Source: Spirochaetota bacterium (GTDB taxonomy: Bacteria; Spirochaetota; UBA4802; UBA5368). From it: 38,441 nt of DNA. This document shows positions 9,242 through 17,782 of this stretch, one piece after another. A program made the position numbers and the translations under genes. Every line of letters begins with the position of its first letter. Within the stretch, counting starts at the first letter, position 1. The notes below the pieces were generated by a model, which searched no databases, was not told the origin of the DNA, and was given only the letters and a program-made list of their open reading frames with translations. The stretch covers positions 1 through 38,441 of the forward strand of contig JALOTJ010000016.1 in NCBI GenBank assembly GCA_025457965.1. Direction: 5' to 3'.

Positions 9242-9775
9242 ATGAAGGGCCCCATGCCCGTCTGGATGTTCCGCTTCATGGAATTCATGCTCGCGCTCCG
9301 CGATCTGTTGATCAGCCCGCGCCGGCGGCTCGTCGCGGCCGGGGTACGGGAGGGCTCGCGCGTGCTCGACTTCGGCTGCGGCCCCGGCACCTATTCGATC
9401 GGTGCCGCACGAATGGCCGGCCCCGAAGGTCGCGTCTACGCCCTCGACATCCATCCGTTCGCGGCCGATCGGGTGGCCGCGGCGGCCGCGCGGGAGAAAC
9501 TCGGCACCATCACCACCATCGTCTCCGATTGCGCAACCGGCCTCGACGACGGCAGCGTCGACATCATCCTCTTCTACGACACCATCCACCTCATCGGGGA
9601 TCCGGCCCCTGTCATACGCGAGATGCACCGGGTACTCTCACCCGGAGGTACACTTTCGGTCTTTTCGCACTTTATGCGGGGCCGGCGCATCGTCGAAATC
9701 GTTACCCGCGAAGGGCGGTTCGAGTATCGGGGCGAAGGGTACGAATCGCTGCTGTTCGTACGCGGACCGGGCTGA
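9242..9775 (+). CDS. Class I SAM-dependent methyltransferase
   Basis: The 177-residue protein shows motif I (VLDFGCGPGTYSIG), an acidic residue ending strand 2 (VYALDIHP), and a motif-IV-like IILFYDTIHLI followed by the post-motif MHRVLSPGGTLSVFS. These place it in the Methyltransf_11/25 (UbiE-like) group. The ATG at 9242 is preceded by GGAGGTGATA; an in-frame GTG at 9236 lies inside that ribosome site and is unlikely. The substrate cannot be inferred; the small size suggests a single catalytic domain. It stands alone, 205 bases before the NfeD gene. Confidence 0.82.
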   Translation: MKGPMPVWMFRFMEFMLALRDLLISPRRRLVAAGVREGSRVLDFGCGPGTYSIGAARMAGPEGRVYALDIHPFAADRVAAAAAREKLGTITTIVSDCATGLDDGSVDIILFYDTIHLIGDPAPVIREMHRVLSPGGTLSVFSHFMRGRRIVEIVTREGRFEYRGEGYESLLFVRGPG

Positions 9776-9916
9776 AGGCGCCCAGGTGCCGACCGATCAC
9801 ATCGCTCCTTTTTAATTCTCTATAGTACCGGCACTGCCTGAACCCTGCGATCGATACGGCAGGTCGCGCCGCCGAAAAATCGATGTAAGGCCCGGCATCC
9901 GCCGGTCCAATTCTAA

Positions 9917-9945
9917 TTGACTGAAACGGCCGGGAGCGATAGGAT
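9917..9945 (+). promoter_or_regulatory. Sigma70-type promoter for the nfeD/stomatin pair
   Basis: TTGACT (9917-9922) and TAGGAT (9940-9945) are separated by exactly 17 bases, 35 bases before the NfeD start. Confidence 0.6.
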
Positions 9946-9980
9946 CATGGGGTCGTTCAAAGAAGCACAGGAGTATTGAC

Positions 9981-10427
9981 ATGGAGCTCTCATCACTCGC
10001 ATGGCTGTCCATCGGCGTTATTCTCGCGGCGCTCGAAATACTGGTGCCCGGCTTCGTCGTTTTCTGGTTTGGCATCGGCGGCATCCTCACCGCGCTCCTC
10101 GTCCGGCTGGGCGTTCTGGCATCGGCGGAGGCGCAGTGGCTCTTTTTTTTCATCTCATCGGTTTCGCTGGTCGGCCTCTGGTTCGGCGTATTGAAAAAGC
10201 GCTTCCATACCGACGAGTCCGCCGATTCCCGCGATCCGACCATCACCGGCCTTCGGGGAAAGTGCACCAGGCGCATCATCCCGGGCGTTCCCGGCGAGGT
10301 TGAACTGTTCGAGAACCTGCACGGCCTGCGCACCTGGCAGGCCGAATCGACCGCGATGATCGAGGAAGGAGAAGAGGTGATCGTCGCCGACGCGCGGGGA
10401 ATCAAACTCATCGTTTCAAAAGGATAA
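9981..10427 (+). CDS. NfeD-family membrane protein
   Basis: The 148-residue protein has two or three hydrophobic helices in residues 5-75 (LSIGVILAALEILVPGFVVF and LFFFISSVSLVGLWFGVL). A soluble C-terminal OB-fold-like part follows, with GLRGKCTR and the ending GIKLIVSKG. AGGAG lies 7 bases before the ATG. Family knowledge: short NfeD proteins are encoded next to an SPFH protein and are thought to work with it in membrane microdomain organisation or quality control. That partner is the next gene, 17 bases downstream. Confidence 0.85.
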   Translation: MELSSLAWLSIGVILAALEILVPGFVVFWFGIGGILTALLVRLGVLASAEAQWLFFFISSVSLVGLWFGVLKKRFHTDESADSRDPTITGLRGKCTRRIIPGVPGEVELFENLHGLRTWQAESTAMIEEGEEVIVADARGIKLIVSKG

Positions 10428-10444
10428 TAGAAGGAGGATTCATC

Positions 10445-11326
10445 ATGACCGTATTGATCATCGCCGTGGCGCTTCTCGCGCTCATACTCACCTTCAAGGG
10501 CGTCCGTATCGTGCCGCAGGCCCAGAATTGGCTGGTCGAGCGCTTCGGCAAATACGCCGCGACGCTCTCCCCCGGGCTCAACCTCATCAATCCAGTATTC
10601 TCGCGCGTGTCCGCGAAGATCGACATTCGAGAACAGGTGCTCGATCTTCAGCCGCAGGGAATCATCACCGAGGACAACGCCGCGGTTAAGGTTGACGGCG
10701 TGCTCTTCTATAAGATTCTTGACCCGTACAAGGCCTTTTACGGCATCGAGCACCTCGAGTTCGCCATATCTAACCTGGCGCTCACCTCGCTGCGCTCCAT
10801 AATGGGCCGCATGACGCTCGACGCCTCCCTCTCCCTTCGCGAAAAGATCAACGCCGAGCTCCTCAAGATCCTCGACGAGGCGACCGACTCGTGGGGCACC
10901 AAGATCACGCGCGTTGAGATCAAGGACATCATGCCCCCCCAGGACCTCCAGCAGGCCATGACGCTCCAGATGAAGGCCGAGCGCGAGCGCCGCGCCACCG
11001 TGCTCGAGGCCGAGGCGCAGAAAGAGGCACAGGAGAAGAAGGCGGAGGGATTCAAGAAGGCCCAGATACTCGAGGCCGAGGCGAGGAAGGAGTCCGCGTT
11101 CCGCGACGCCGAGGCGCGCGAGCGCCTTGCCCAGGCCGAGGCGAACGCCATCACCTCGGTGGCGGGGGCGCTAAAGTCCACCGGCGGCGATCCGCTCATG
11201 TACCTCCTGGGGCAGGAGTATGTAAAGGGCCTGGTGCGGCTCGGCGAATCGCAGAACAGCAAGATGGTCATCCTGCCGGCCGACCTCATCGACTCGGTAC
11301 GGAACATCTTCAAGATAAAGGGGTGA
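10445..11326 (+). CDS. qmcA: SPFH/stomatin-family protein (QmcA-like)
   Basis: The 293-residue protein has one N-terminal membrane segment (residues 2-18). A band-7/SPFH domain follows (VPQAQNWLVERFGKY, then IDIREQVLDLQPQGIITED). Then comes a long Ala/Glu/Lys-rich coiled coil (about 175-240) and a C-terminal hydrophobic stretch. This is the bacterial stomatin/QmcA architecture. Family knowledge: it oligomerises at the inner membrane and binds or regulates membrane proteases such as FtsH. It forms an operon with the upstream NfeD gene, with a good GGAGG site before its ATG. The symbol is by family resemblance. Confidence 0.87.
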   Translation: MTVLIIAVALLALILTFKGVRIVPQAQNWLVERFGKYAATLSPGLNLINPVFSRVSAKIDIREQVLDLQPQGIITEDNAAVKVDGVLFYKILDPYKAFYGIEHLEFAISNLALTSLRSIMGRMTLDASLSLREKINAELLKILDEATDSWGTKITRVEIKDIMPPQDLQQAMTLQMKAERERRATVLEAEAQKEAQEKKAEGFKKAQILEAEARKESAFRDAEARERLAQAEANAITSVAGALKSTGGDPLMYLLGQEYVKGLVRLGESQNSKMVILPADLIDSVRNIFKIKG

Positions 11327-11369
11327 TGGGTACGCCCGCCGCGGCCCCGCTGCCATTGAATTCCGCGCG

Positions 11370-12155
11370 ATGAAGATACTGGTCTGCGTGAAGCAGGTTG
11401 CCGACTCGGAATCGGTGATCGAAATCGGCCCCAGCGGCGAATGGATCGCCGAGGAGGGCCTTGTCTTCCGCATGAACCGCTTCGACGAGTACGCCGTCGA
11501 GGAATCGCTTGTTATACGCGATGCGTTCCCGGGCTCCACGGTTACGGCGATTTCCGCGGGCCCGAAGCGCGCCGAGATAACGGCGCGTCGAGCCATTGAG
11601 ATGGGGGCGGACCGCGGCGTTCGCGTTCCGCTGGAGACGCCCGGGTACGTGAGCCCCATGGCGGTCGCCTTCCTCATCGCCGCGCACGCGCGCGGCGAGC
11701 GCTATGACCTCATCCTCTGCGGGGCCATGGCCGAGGACGACATGCAGGCGCAGGTGGGGCCGCTGCTGGCCGAGATGCTCGACATTCCCTCGGCGACATC
11801 GGCGATCGCGGCAACCGTCTCCGGGGATGCGTCCGCAATCCGGGTGGAGCGCGAGATCGAGGGCGGCGCGCGCGAGCTCATTGATCTCTCGCTTCCCGCG
11901 CTCGTCGCCGTACAGCCCGGCATTAACCGTCCCCGCTACCCCTCGCTCTCCAACGTGCTCCGCGCGAAGATCCACCAGATACCGACGGAGGAACCTGTCG
12001 CCGCGGCCCACGCACAGACGCCCGAGCGCCTCGTACGGCTCCGCCTCCCCGAACGATCGGGCGCCAGCGAAATGCTTTCGGGAAGCCCCGCGGAGAAGGC
12101 CGAAAAGCTCCTCGCGATCCTCTCCACGAAATCGCTGCTACAGGGCGCGTCATGA
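11370..12155 (+). CDS. etfB: Electron transfer flavoprotein, beta subunit
   Basis: The 261-residue protein opens with MKILVCVKQVAD, typical of EtfB, and has the RMNRFDEYAVEE segment. The AMP/FAD-binding region is CGAMAEDDMQAQVGPLLAEML, and the family segment PALVAVQPGINRPRYPSLSN follows. It overlaps etfA by four bases (ATGA), so the two subunits are translationally coupled. Family knowledge: the EtfAB heterodimer takes electrons from acyl-CoA dehydrogenases or similar flavoenzymes and passes them to the quinone pool, or bifurcates them. Whether this ETF is of the bifurcating type is not decided here. Confidence 0.92.
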   Translation: MKILVCVKQVADSESVIEIGPSGEWIAEEGLVFRMNRFDEYAVEESLVIRDAFPGSTVTAISAGPKRAEITARRAIEMGADRGVRVPLETPGYVSPMAVAFLIAAHARGERYDLILCGAMAEDDMQAQVGPLLAEMLDIPSATSAIAATVSGDASAIRVEREIEGGARELIDLSLPALVAVQPGINRPRYPSLSNVLRAKIHQIPTEEPVAAAHAQTPERLVRLRLPERSGASEMLSGSPAEKAEKLLAILSTKSLLQGAS

Positions 12156-13132
12156 AACCCATCGTCATCATAGCCGAACTGGAAAGCGGCACGCCGCACC
12201 CGGCGAGCTTCGAGGCCGTGTCGTTCGCGCGCGCCCTCGCGCGCCTCGAGCCCGGTCCGCTCCGGATAATCGCTTTCGGCGCGGATGTTCGAAACGCCGC
12301 CCTGGAAATCGCCGCGAAAACCGGCGTCGACGTCAGCGCGCTCGAAAACGAGCACGCCGCCGGCTACACGGCCGGACTCTGGAAGGAGGCGCTCGCCACG
12401 TCGATCGCGCCGCTGGACCCGCGCTTCGTCGTGGTGCCGCACACGGCGCGCGGCTATGACTTTGCGCCGGGCCTCGCCGTGCGCCTGGGTGCCGGCTGCG
12501 TCACCGCGGTCGAAGCGCTACAAATGGACGACGGCGCGATCGGGCTCACCCGCTCCGCGTTCGGCGGGAAGGCCCTCATGCACATCGTTCCGCCGGAGGG
12601 ATGCACCGTACTCACCGTGCTGCCGGGGGCCTTCCCCCCGGAGGAGGCCGCTCCCGCCGCGCCGGGCGCGGTCACCATACTGCGAAACAACGCGCGCGAC
12701 GCGCGCTCCCGCGCGCTGGGGCGCACGGCCTCCGAAGTCGAAACGGCCTCGCTCAATGAAGCCGAGGTGATCGTCGCCGCCGGCAGGGGAATCGGGAAAA
12801 AAGAGAACCTGGCGCTTATTCGCGCGCTCGCCGCGCTCTTCCCGCGTTCGGCCGTCGCCGGCTCGCGCGCCGTGTGCGACGCGGGCTGGCTGGAGTACGC
12901 GCGGCAGGTCGGCGTTACCGGAAAGACCGTCTCGCCGCGCCTCTACATCGCCTGCGGCATCTCAGGCACGGCCCAGCACGTAGCGGGCATGAAAAACGCG
13001 CAGACCATCATCGCCATCAACACCGATCCCGGAGCGCCCATCTTCAACATCGCGCATTATGGGGTGGCGGAAGACCTCACGCGCTTCATTCCGCTTTTTA
13101 TCGAAGCGTGCGGGAAGGTTTATAAAGTCTGA
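12152..13132 (+). CDS. etfA: Electron transfer flavoprotein, alpha subunit
   Basis: The 326-residue protein has the EtfA C-terminal FAD domain: AAGRGIGKKENL, then GSRAVCDAGWLEYARQVG, TGKTVSPRLYIACGISG, QHVAGM and IAINTDPGAPIFNIAHYG. All line up with the classic EtfA signature. The N-terminal half is the usual divergent alpha/beta domain. The start overlaps the etfB stop (ATGA). It probably serves acyl-CoA oxidation together with the enoyl-CoA hydratase encoded downstream, although no dehydrogenase gene lies in the window. Confidence 0.92.
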   Translation: MKPIVIIAELESGTPHPASFEAVSFARALARLEPGPLRIIAFGADVRNAALEIAAKTGVDVSALENEHAAGYTAGLWKEALATSIAPLDPRFVVVPHTARGYDFAPGLAVRLGAGCVTAVEALQMDDGAIGLTRSAFGGKALMHIVPPEGCTVLTVLPGAFPPEEAAPAAPGAVTILRNNARDARSRALGRTASEVETASLNEAEVIVAAGRGIGKKENLALIRALAALFPRSAVAGSRAVCDAGWLEYARQVGVTGKTVSPRLYIACGISGTAQHVAGMKNAQTIIAINTDPGAPIFNIAHYGVAEDLTRFIPLFIEACGKVYKV

Positions 13133-13230
13133 AACAGCGAAAGGCCGCGCCTTCACATCACGCACGACGAACGGGCGCCTTGAGCAAATCCATGAAATGC
13201 AACGAAAAAAAGTTATTGTTTCTTTTTATA

Positions 13231-13248
13231 CCCCGTTGTACAGCGGGG
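13231..13248. promoter_or_regulatory. 18-bp near-perfect palindrome upstream of enoyl-CoA hydratase
   Basis: CCCCGTTGTACAGCGGGG is self-complementary at 8 of 9 base pairs, with one T/G mismatch, and has no loop. That suits a DNA operator for a dimeric repressor better than an RNA hairpin. It lies 62 bases before the hydratase ATG, after an AT-rich stretch that could hold the promoter. Confidence 0.5.
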
Positions 13249-13310
13249 AATCGGTTTTGTTCACGATCTTTCTATCGTCCGTTCCATCATCTTTCAAAGG
13301 AGTGTCCACC

Positions 13311-14081
13311 ATGTCAGACGTGATTCTGTACGAGAAAAGGGAAAACATCGGCATCATCACCATCAACAGGCCCAAGGCCAACCAGCTTTCGGGCGAGGTA
13401 TTCGAGGAGTTCCGCAAGGCGCTCGACGCCTGCGAGGCCGACAAAGAGCTTCGCGCGCTCGTCGTCACCGGCTCGGGCGACAAGATCTTCAGCGCCGGCG
13501 CGGACCTCTCCAGCGGCTTCGGCGACTACGGTCCGGTCGATTTCCTGAAGCGCGGCCAGGACCTCTGCAACAAGATCGAGGACTTTCCGCGGCCGGTCAT
13601 CGCGGCGCTGAACGGCCACGCCTTCGGCGGCGGCTGCGAGATCGCCATGGCCTGTCATTTCCGTTTCCTGAGCGATGAGGGGCGCATCGGCCTCACGGAG
13701 ACCAACATCGGCATCATGCCGGGCTACGGCGGCTCGCTGCGCATGCCGCGCCTGGTGGGCAGGGCGAAGGCGCTCGAGTACATCTGCTTCGCCAAGCAGA
13801 TCGACGCGGCCGAGGCGCTCGCCGTCGGACTGGTGAACTACGTATTTCCCAAGGACAAAGTGCTCGCCGAGGCGATCGAATTCGCCAAAAAGCTCGCCGT
13901 GCGGCCTCCGCTAGCGGTAAGCGCCGTCATCAAGCTCCTCTCGGCGAGCCCGAGCATCTCGCCCGAACAGCACCTCAAAGTGGAGCGCGAGTCGCTGGCA
14001 AAGCTCTTCGGCTCGAAGGACACCGCCGAGGGCCTGACCGCCTTCATGCAGAAGCGGCCTCCGGTCTTCACCGGCGAGTGA
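13311..14081 (+). CDS. Enoyl-CoA hydratase/isomerase family protein
   Basis: The 256-residue protein has the crotonase fold signature: oxyanion-hole segments FSAGADLSS and NGHAFGGGCE, and both catalytic glutamates of classic hydratases (E110 in GGGCE, E130 in GLTETNIGIMPGYGG). Family knowledge: hydration of trans-2-enoyl-CoA to 3-hydroxyacyl-CoA in beta-oxidation or related pathways. The ATG at 13311 follows AAAGGAG at a normal distance; the frame is open upstream into etfA but that extension lacks family similarity. It has its own 178-base upstream region with a palindrome, so it may be regulated apart from etfBA. Confidence 0.88.
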   Translation: MSDVILYEKRENIGIITINRPKANQLSGEVFEEFRKALDACEADKELRALVVTGSGDKIFSAGADLSSGFGDYGPVDFLKRGQDLCNKIEDFPRPVIAALNGHAFGGGCEIAMACHFRFLSDEGRIGLTETNIGIMPGYGGSLRMPRLVGRAKALEYICFAKQIDAAEALAVGLVNYVFPKDKVLAEAIEFAKKLAVRPPLAVSAVIKLLSASPSISPEQHLKVERESLAKLFGSKDTAEGLTAFMQKRPPVFTGE

Positions 14082-14091
14082 GGCCCGGCTC

Positions 14092-14120
14092 CGGCGCGCC
14101 GTCAGTTTCGCGGCGCGCCG
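14092..14120. terminator. Hairpin between convergent genes
   Basis: CGGCGCGCC and GGCGCGCCG are perfect 9-bp arms around an 11-nt loop. They lie between the stop of the enoyl-CoA hydratase gene and that of the convergent CsgG-like gene. There is no clear T-run on either side. The position and symmetry suit a bidirectional terminator. Confidence 0.5.
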
Positions 14121-14124
14121 CCGT

Positions 14125-14973
14125 TCACTCCGCCCGCTCCCCGACCCATTGCCCGCGCGCGCCGTTGGAGACCTGGTAGTAGGTGCCGTCGAGCTTCTTC
14201 ATGCCGTCGACGATGCGAAACTCGAAATTGCCGTACCCATACGGGGCGTTGTAATAACCGACGATTTTATCGCCGCTTATCGTGCCGTTCATCTTCGCCG
14301 TCCCGTATGACTCGATCGATTCGCCCCTCACCGCATTCCCCTCGATCTCGAGTACGATCCTGCCGCCCTTCGTCACGCCGTGCGCATCGGAATACCAGGA
14401 ATTGTAGGTGTAAGCGCCCGTTTTCACGGCGACACCGCTCGATGGCTTGCCGCCGTCCACGGGCGGCCTCACCGCCGTCTCGGCGGCCGGGGCCTTGAGG
14501 CCGAGGAGCGCGTAGGCAAGCAGCCCGAGCTTCTCCGGTATTTCGTCCTCGGATTTCGCGCTCGCCGTATGGGCACGCACGATCTGCCCGGTGTCCCCGT
14601 TCACCATGCGCGCCGAGATCGCATAGGCCCCGCCGAGGCGGGAGACCGAGCCCACGATAAGGAAATCGGCGGCAAGAAGCTTTCCGAGTTTTTTGGAATT
14701 CCCCTCGTCGATCGCCCCCGACAGGGAAAGCCCCTGCTCCTTCATCACCTCGTTAAGCTGATCGCGCTCGACGAGCGTGAAGCCGGCCGCATCGATCCCG
14801 GCCATCACCCCGCGCAACAGCTCGGACACGGCCACGCTCAGCTCCTGGCCCGCGCCCGCGCTCTTGAAGTTCATCACCACCAGCGTACTGGCGGAGGCAT
14901 CGGCGGGAAAAAAACCCGCGGCGAAAACCGCCGCCAGAAGGCCCGACCATACACAGCTTTTCATCGTTTTCAT
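14125..14973 (-). CDS. CsgG-like secreted protein with an extra C-terminal beta domain
   Basis: The 282-residue protein has a signal peptide (residues 1-28, cleavage near ASA) without a lipobox cysteine. Residues 30-170 resemble CsgG/curli-assembly-type domains (LVVMNFKSAG, LVERDQLNEVMKEQGLSLSGA, LLAADFLIVGSVSRLGG, SARMVNGDTGQIV). Residues 190-282 form a beta-rich region with many Gly and Tyr (GRIVLEIEGNAVRG, NGTISGDKIVGYY) of no recognised family. Such CsgG-like proteins commonly sit in the periplasm or outer membrane. GGAGGTG lies 12 bases before the ATG, a long spacing. It is divergent from the 873-residue secreted protein gene. Confidence 0.7.
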   Translation of the reverse strand: MKTMKSCVWSGLLAAVFAAGFFPADASASTLVVMNFKSAGAGQELSVAVSELLRGVMAGIDAAGFTLVERDQLNEVMKEQGLSLSGAIDEGNSKKLGKLLAADFLIVGSVSRLGGAYAISARMVNGDTGQIVRAHTASAKSEDEIPEKLGLLAYALLGLKAPAAETAVRPPVDGGKPSSGVAVKTGAYTYNSWYSDAHGVTKGGRIVLEIEGNAVRGESIESYGTAKMNGTISGDKIVGYYNAPYGYGNFEFRIVDGMKKLDGTYYQVSNGARGQWVGERAE

Positions 14974-15136
14974 GGACGGATGCTACACCTCCCGCCGGCG
15001 TCGGTCAAAGTTTTTTTACCAGCGTTTTTATGAGGGCCCGGTTTATCCGGTATATGCATGCGGTGCTAATCCAAAACGGTTTTTTTTTCGATAAGTAACT
15101 GAAGGCAGAAAATCCGTCAGCACCGGAGCGCACGCG

Positions 15137-17758
15137 ATGAGCAGGCAGCTTATTCCCGTCATATTGATCATTCTATTCATGGCTCCCGAGATCGGGGCCT
15201 ACACCAACCAGCGCCACGAATGGTGGAAGATCAGGCTCCGGAACCTGCGCGAAGAAAGCGCGTCCCTTGAAAAAAACGCCCTGATCGGTCCGGCGGTACG
15301 GGAGCTGGTAAAGAACGATATCGAGCGCGCCGGGGCGGTCATACGGGCATTCGAACGTGAGCGCGGCGGCGACCCGCTGCACCACCAGGGCAAAACCTGG
15401 TCCGATGACGAAATAAGGACGTTCGCCGGTCGCATCACCGCGCCGGTATTCTCGGCCTGCCTGCTTGAGTACATCACGACCTCGGCCGGGCATCGCGATA
15501 ATTACCGGGCGGTAAAAGGCGCCGCCGAAAACGAGATCCGGCGCATGATGAAGACCTCCCTCGGCGCGGCCGACGACGAGCTCCTCGACGCGGTCGTCAC
15601 CAGGGACGTCTCGAAGGTGGAATGGCAGTACTGTACGCTTGAGGCGTTCCTCTCCGCGGCGATGCGCACCAGCGGAGACCTTCGCGCGCGTGTCATCGCC
15701 TCCGCCGGCGAGAGCGTTGCGCCCGACAAGTCCGCCCTGTCGCCCGCCGAAGTACGCAGGCTCGTCGTGGAAAAGACCATGGCCGAATGCTCCGCACTAA
15801 TGAATCCTTCCATCATCGCGATCATGCCGGACGATCTGGCCTCGTCCCCCTCCTGGCGGTCGGTGCGCTCGCGAATCGACCATCGGCTTTCCCTCATGAA
15901 AGATCTCAAGGAGATGGCCGATACCGGCGGCGAGTTCATCGCACCGGTGAAGCTTCGGGAACTGCTCGACAATCCGGCCGACACCGAGCGCCTGGTCTTC
16001 TCCAGGGCCGCCGTGCGCTACTTCGACCGCCGCAACATCGACACGGCCGCAGGTGGGGAGCCGTCGGGGAACGGGACGTTTATCCGGATACCGAAAAACC
16101 CGGATGGCACCATGCTCTTCCGCGATCTGGACGAGGCGCGCCACGCTGCGGTGATCTCGATCCGCGGCGGAGAGGCTCCGGCGTTTTTCACCGCGGCCGA
16201 AAAGAATTTCGCGTCCATTGTCGACAGATACACCGCCGAGACACGCACGGGTTTTTCCGTCGGAGAGGAGCGCCTGCGGAGGATAAAGGACGATGACCCG
16301 GACGGCGGGGTCGCAAACGAAAAGGAATTTTTACAGTCGAAGGCCGTTTTCGTAGACAGGATGGCGCTCGTCCAGGGGTACGTTTTGAGGTCCACGCGCT
16401 ATCTCAAGTGGCTCCCCGCGGGGCGCGGCCTCGACGGCGGAGCTATCGTCGCGTCGATCAAGGCGCGCGCCGCCGCGAACAGGGCATACCTGTCCTTCGC
16501 GGAAATGCTCGCGGTCGAAGGGGAAGCGGTCGCCCCGCTCCGACAGCCCGTTCTGCAGCGGCGCTACGCGCTCGCCGCGCGAAACATCGAGTCGCTGTAC
16601 CGGGCCGCCGGGAATTCCATGAGCCTGGATAAAAACGCCGTGCGTTTTTTAAGCGCCGCGCAGCAGGGCGACGTGCGCGCCGTACGCTCGTCCTTCAACG
16701 ATAATCTTAAAGCGGCCCGAACAGCCAGCGGCGCGCGCCTGACGGCTTTCTCAAAAAGCGTCGCCGCCGCGGCTAAAAAAGAGCAGGGCCTCTCCGAAGC
16801 CTTCCAGTGCGCGACGGCCGATTTCGAGATCGAGCAGATGATGAAGAGGCTCGACGAATACTCGGCGCTGTACGCCCGGCTGGACTACACGGGCGGCGCG
16901 CTCGGCCGCTACGCGAAGCTGTACAACGACATGGAATCCCGGCTTTCCCGCGGCGAAAAACCCGGCCGGCTCGACGAGGTCATCGCCCAAAAATCCCTGC
17001 TGGGCATGGTCGAGCATTTCGACACCGGCGCCATACGCGCCGAACGGGCGACGGCCGGATACCTGCGCCGCGAAATCGCCACGGAGATATCGCGCCTTGC
17101 CACGCTGATCAATTACTACCGGCAACGAAGGATTGAAATTCACGCCGGGCCCTCGCTCGAGCGGTTCGCCGAACGGCGGAAGGCGCTTGACGAGTCTCCT
17201 TCCATAGCGATCGCTTCGTGGACGATGAACGGCCTGAACGTGGAGGAGGTCGACCGAAAGGCGGCTCACCGGCTCACCGGGATGTACCACCGCCTTATCT
17301 GGCAGGCGAAGCGGCCGCCGGAAACCGGTGTCGCCGGCACGCCGCCGAGCGCCTCATCCGACGGGCACCTCCTCTCGCCGCTTATCCCCGCGGGATGGTT
17401 CGAAAGCGAACCGGCCGCGGACGAGGCGGGCGATGGGATCATCAAACGTTACACCAGTGCCGACAAATCGGCGAGCATTACCATCGCGCGCGTGCAGGCG
17501 GGTGGAAGGATGCTTAACGAGATCAGCGCGCGCTGGGCGAAGGAACGCGGCGCCGGAATCGTCAGGCAGCGATGGGGAAAGAAGGAAAACCTTGACTACT
17601 TCTGGACGCTGGCCCGAAGCCCCGGGAGGAACGTAATGGAAGTCTATGTACTGGGCGAGGGACAGGGGGCGCTCGTGGTGTCGGGCACCACGCCGCGCGA
17701 CCGCTATACGGCGTTCAAGGCCCACCTCGACGCCGTCTTCGAGTCCATGGCGCGTTGA
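15137..17758 (+). CDS. Large secreted protein of unknown family, mostly helical
   Basis: The 873-residue protein has a signal peptide (about residues 1-21, cleavage near EIGA). A long, charged, predominantly helical body follows, rich in Arg, Glu and Ala (for example NDIERAGAVIRAFERE and ARAAANRAYLSFAEML). Residues about 745-873 look like a separate alpha/beta domain (LLSPLIPAGWFESEP to AHLDAVFESMAR) reminiscent of PsbP/DUF1795-like domains; that is a weak resemblance. GGAG lies 8 bases before the ATG. It probably acts in the periplasm. I do not recognise the family and infer no function. Confidence 0.75.
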   Translation: MSRQLIPVILIILFMAPEIGAYTNQRHEWWKIRLRNLREESASLEKNALIGPAVRELVKNDIERAGAVIRAFERERGGDPLHHQGKTWSDDEIRTFAGRITAPVFSACLLEYITTSAGHRDNYRAVKGAAENEIRRMMKTSLGAADDELLDAVVTRDVSKVEWQYCTLEAFLSAAMRTSGDLRARVIASAGESVAPDKSALSPAEVRRLVVEKTMAECSALMNPSIIAIMPDDLASSPSWRSVRSRIDHRLSLMKDLKEMADTGGEFIAPVKLRELLDNPADTERLVFSRAAVRYFDRRNIDTAAGGEPSGNGTFIRIPKNPDGTMLFRDLDEARHAAVISIRGGEAPAFFTAAEKNFASIVDRYTAETRTGFSVGEERLRRIKDDDPDGGVANEKEFLQSKAVFVDRMALVQGYVLRSTRYLKWLPAGRGLDGGAIVASIKARAAANRAYLSFAEMLAVEGEAVAPLRQPVLQRRYALAARNIESLYRAAGNSMSLDKNAVRFLSAAQQGDVRAVRSSFNDNLKAARTASGARLTAFSKSVAAAAKKEQGLSEAFQCATADFEIEQMMKRLDEYSALYARLDYTGGALGRYAKLYNDMESRLSRGEKPGRLDEVIAQKSLLGMVEHFDTGAIRAERATAGYLRREIATEISRLATLINYYRQRRIEIHAGPSLERFAERRKALDESPSIAIASWTMNGLNVEEVDRKAAHRLTGMYHRLIWQAKRPPETGVAGTPPSASSDGHLLSPLIPAGWFESEPAADEAGDGIIKRYTSADKSASITIARVQAGGRMLNEISARWAKERGAGIVRQRWGKKENLDYFWTLARSPGRNVMEVYVLGEGQGALVVSGTTPRDRYTAFKAHLDAVFESMAR

Positions 17759-17782
17759 CGGCCGTCCTTTTCGGGGTGGCCC

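Noticed and set aside
9812-10753. 313-codon open frame on the minus strand opposite the NfeD/stomatin genes
   Set aside because: The plus-strand genes have promoter, ribosome sites and family motifs; the reverse frame has none.
13059-13310. Longer N-terminus for the enoyl-CoA hydratase
   Set aside because: The extension overlaps etfA and lacks family similarity; ATG 13311 has a good ribosome site.
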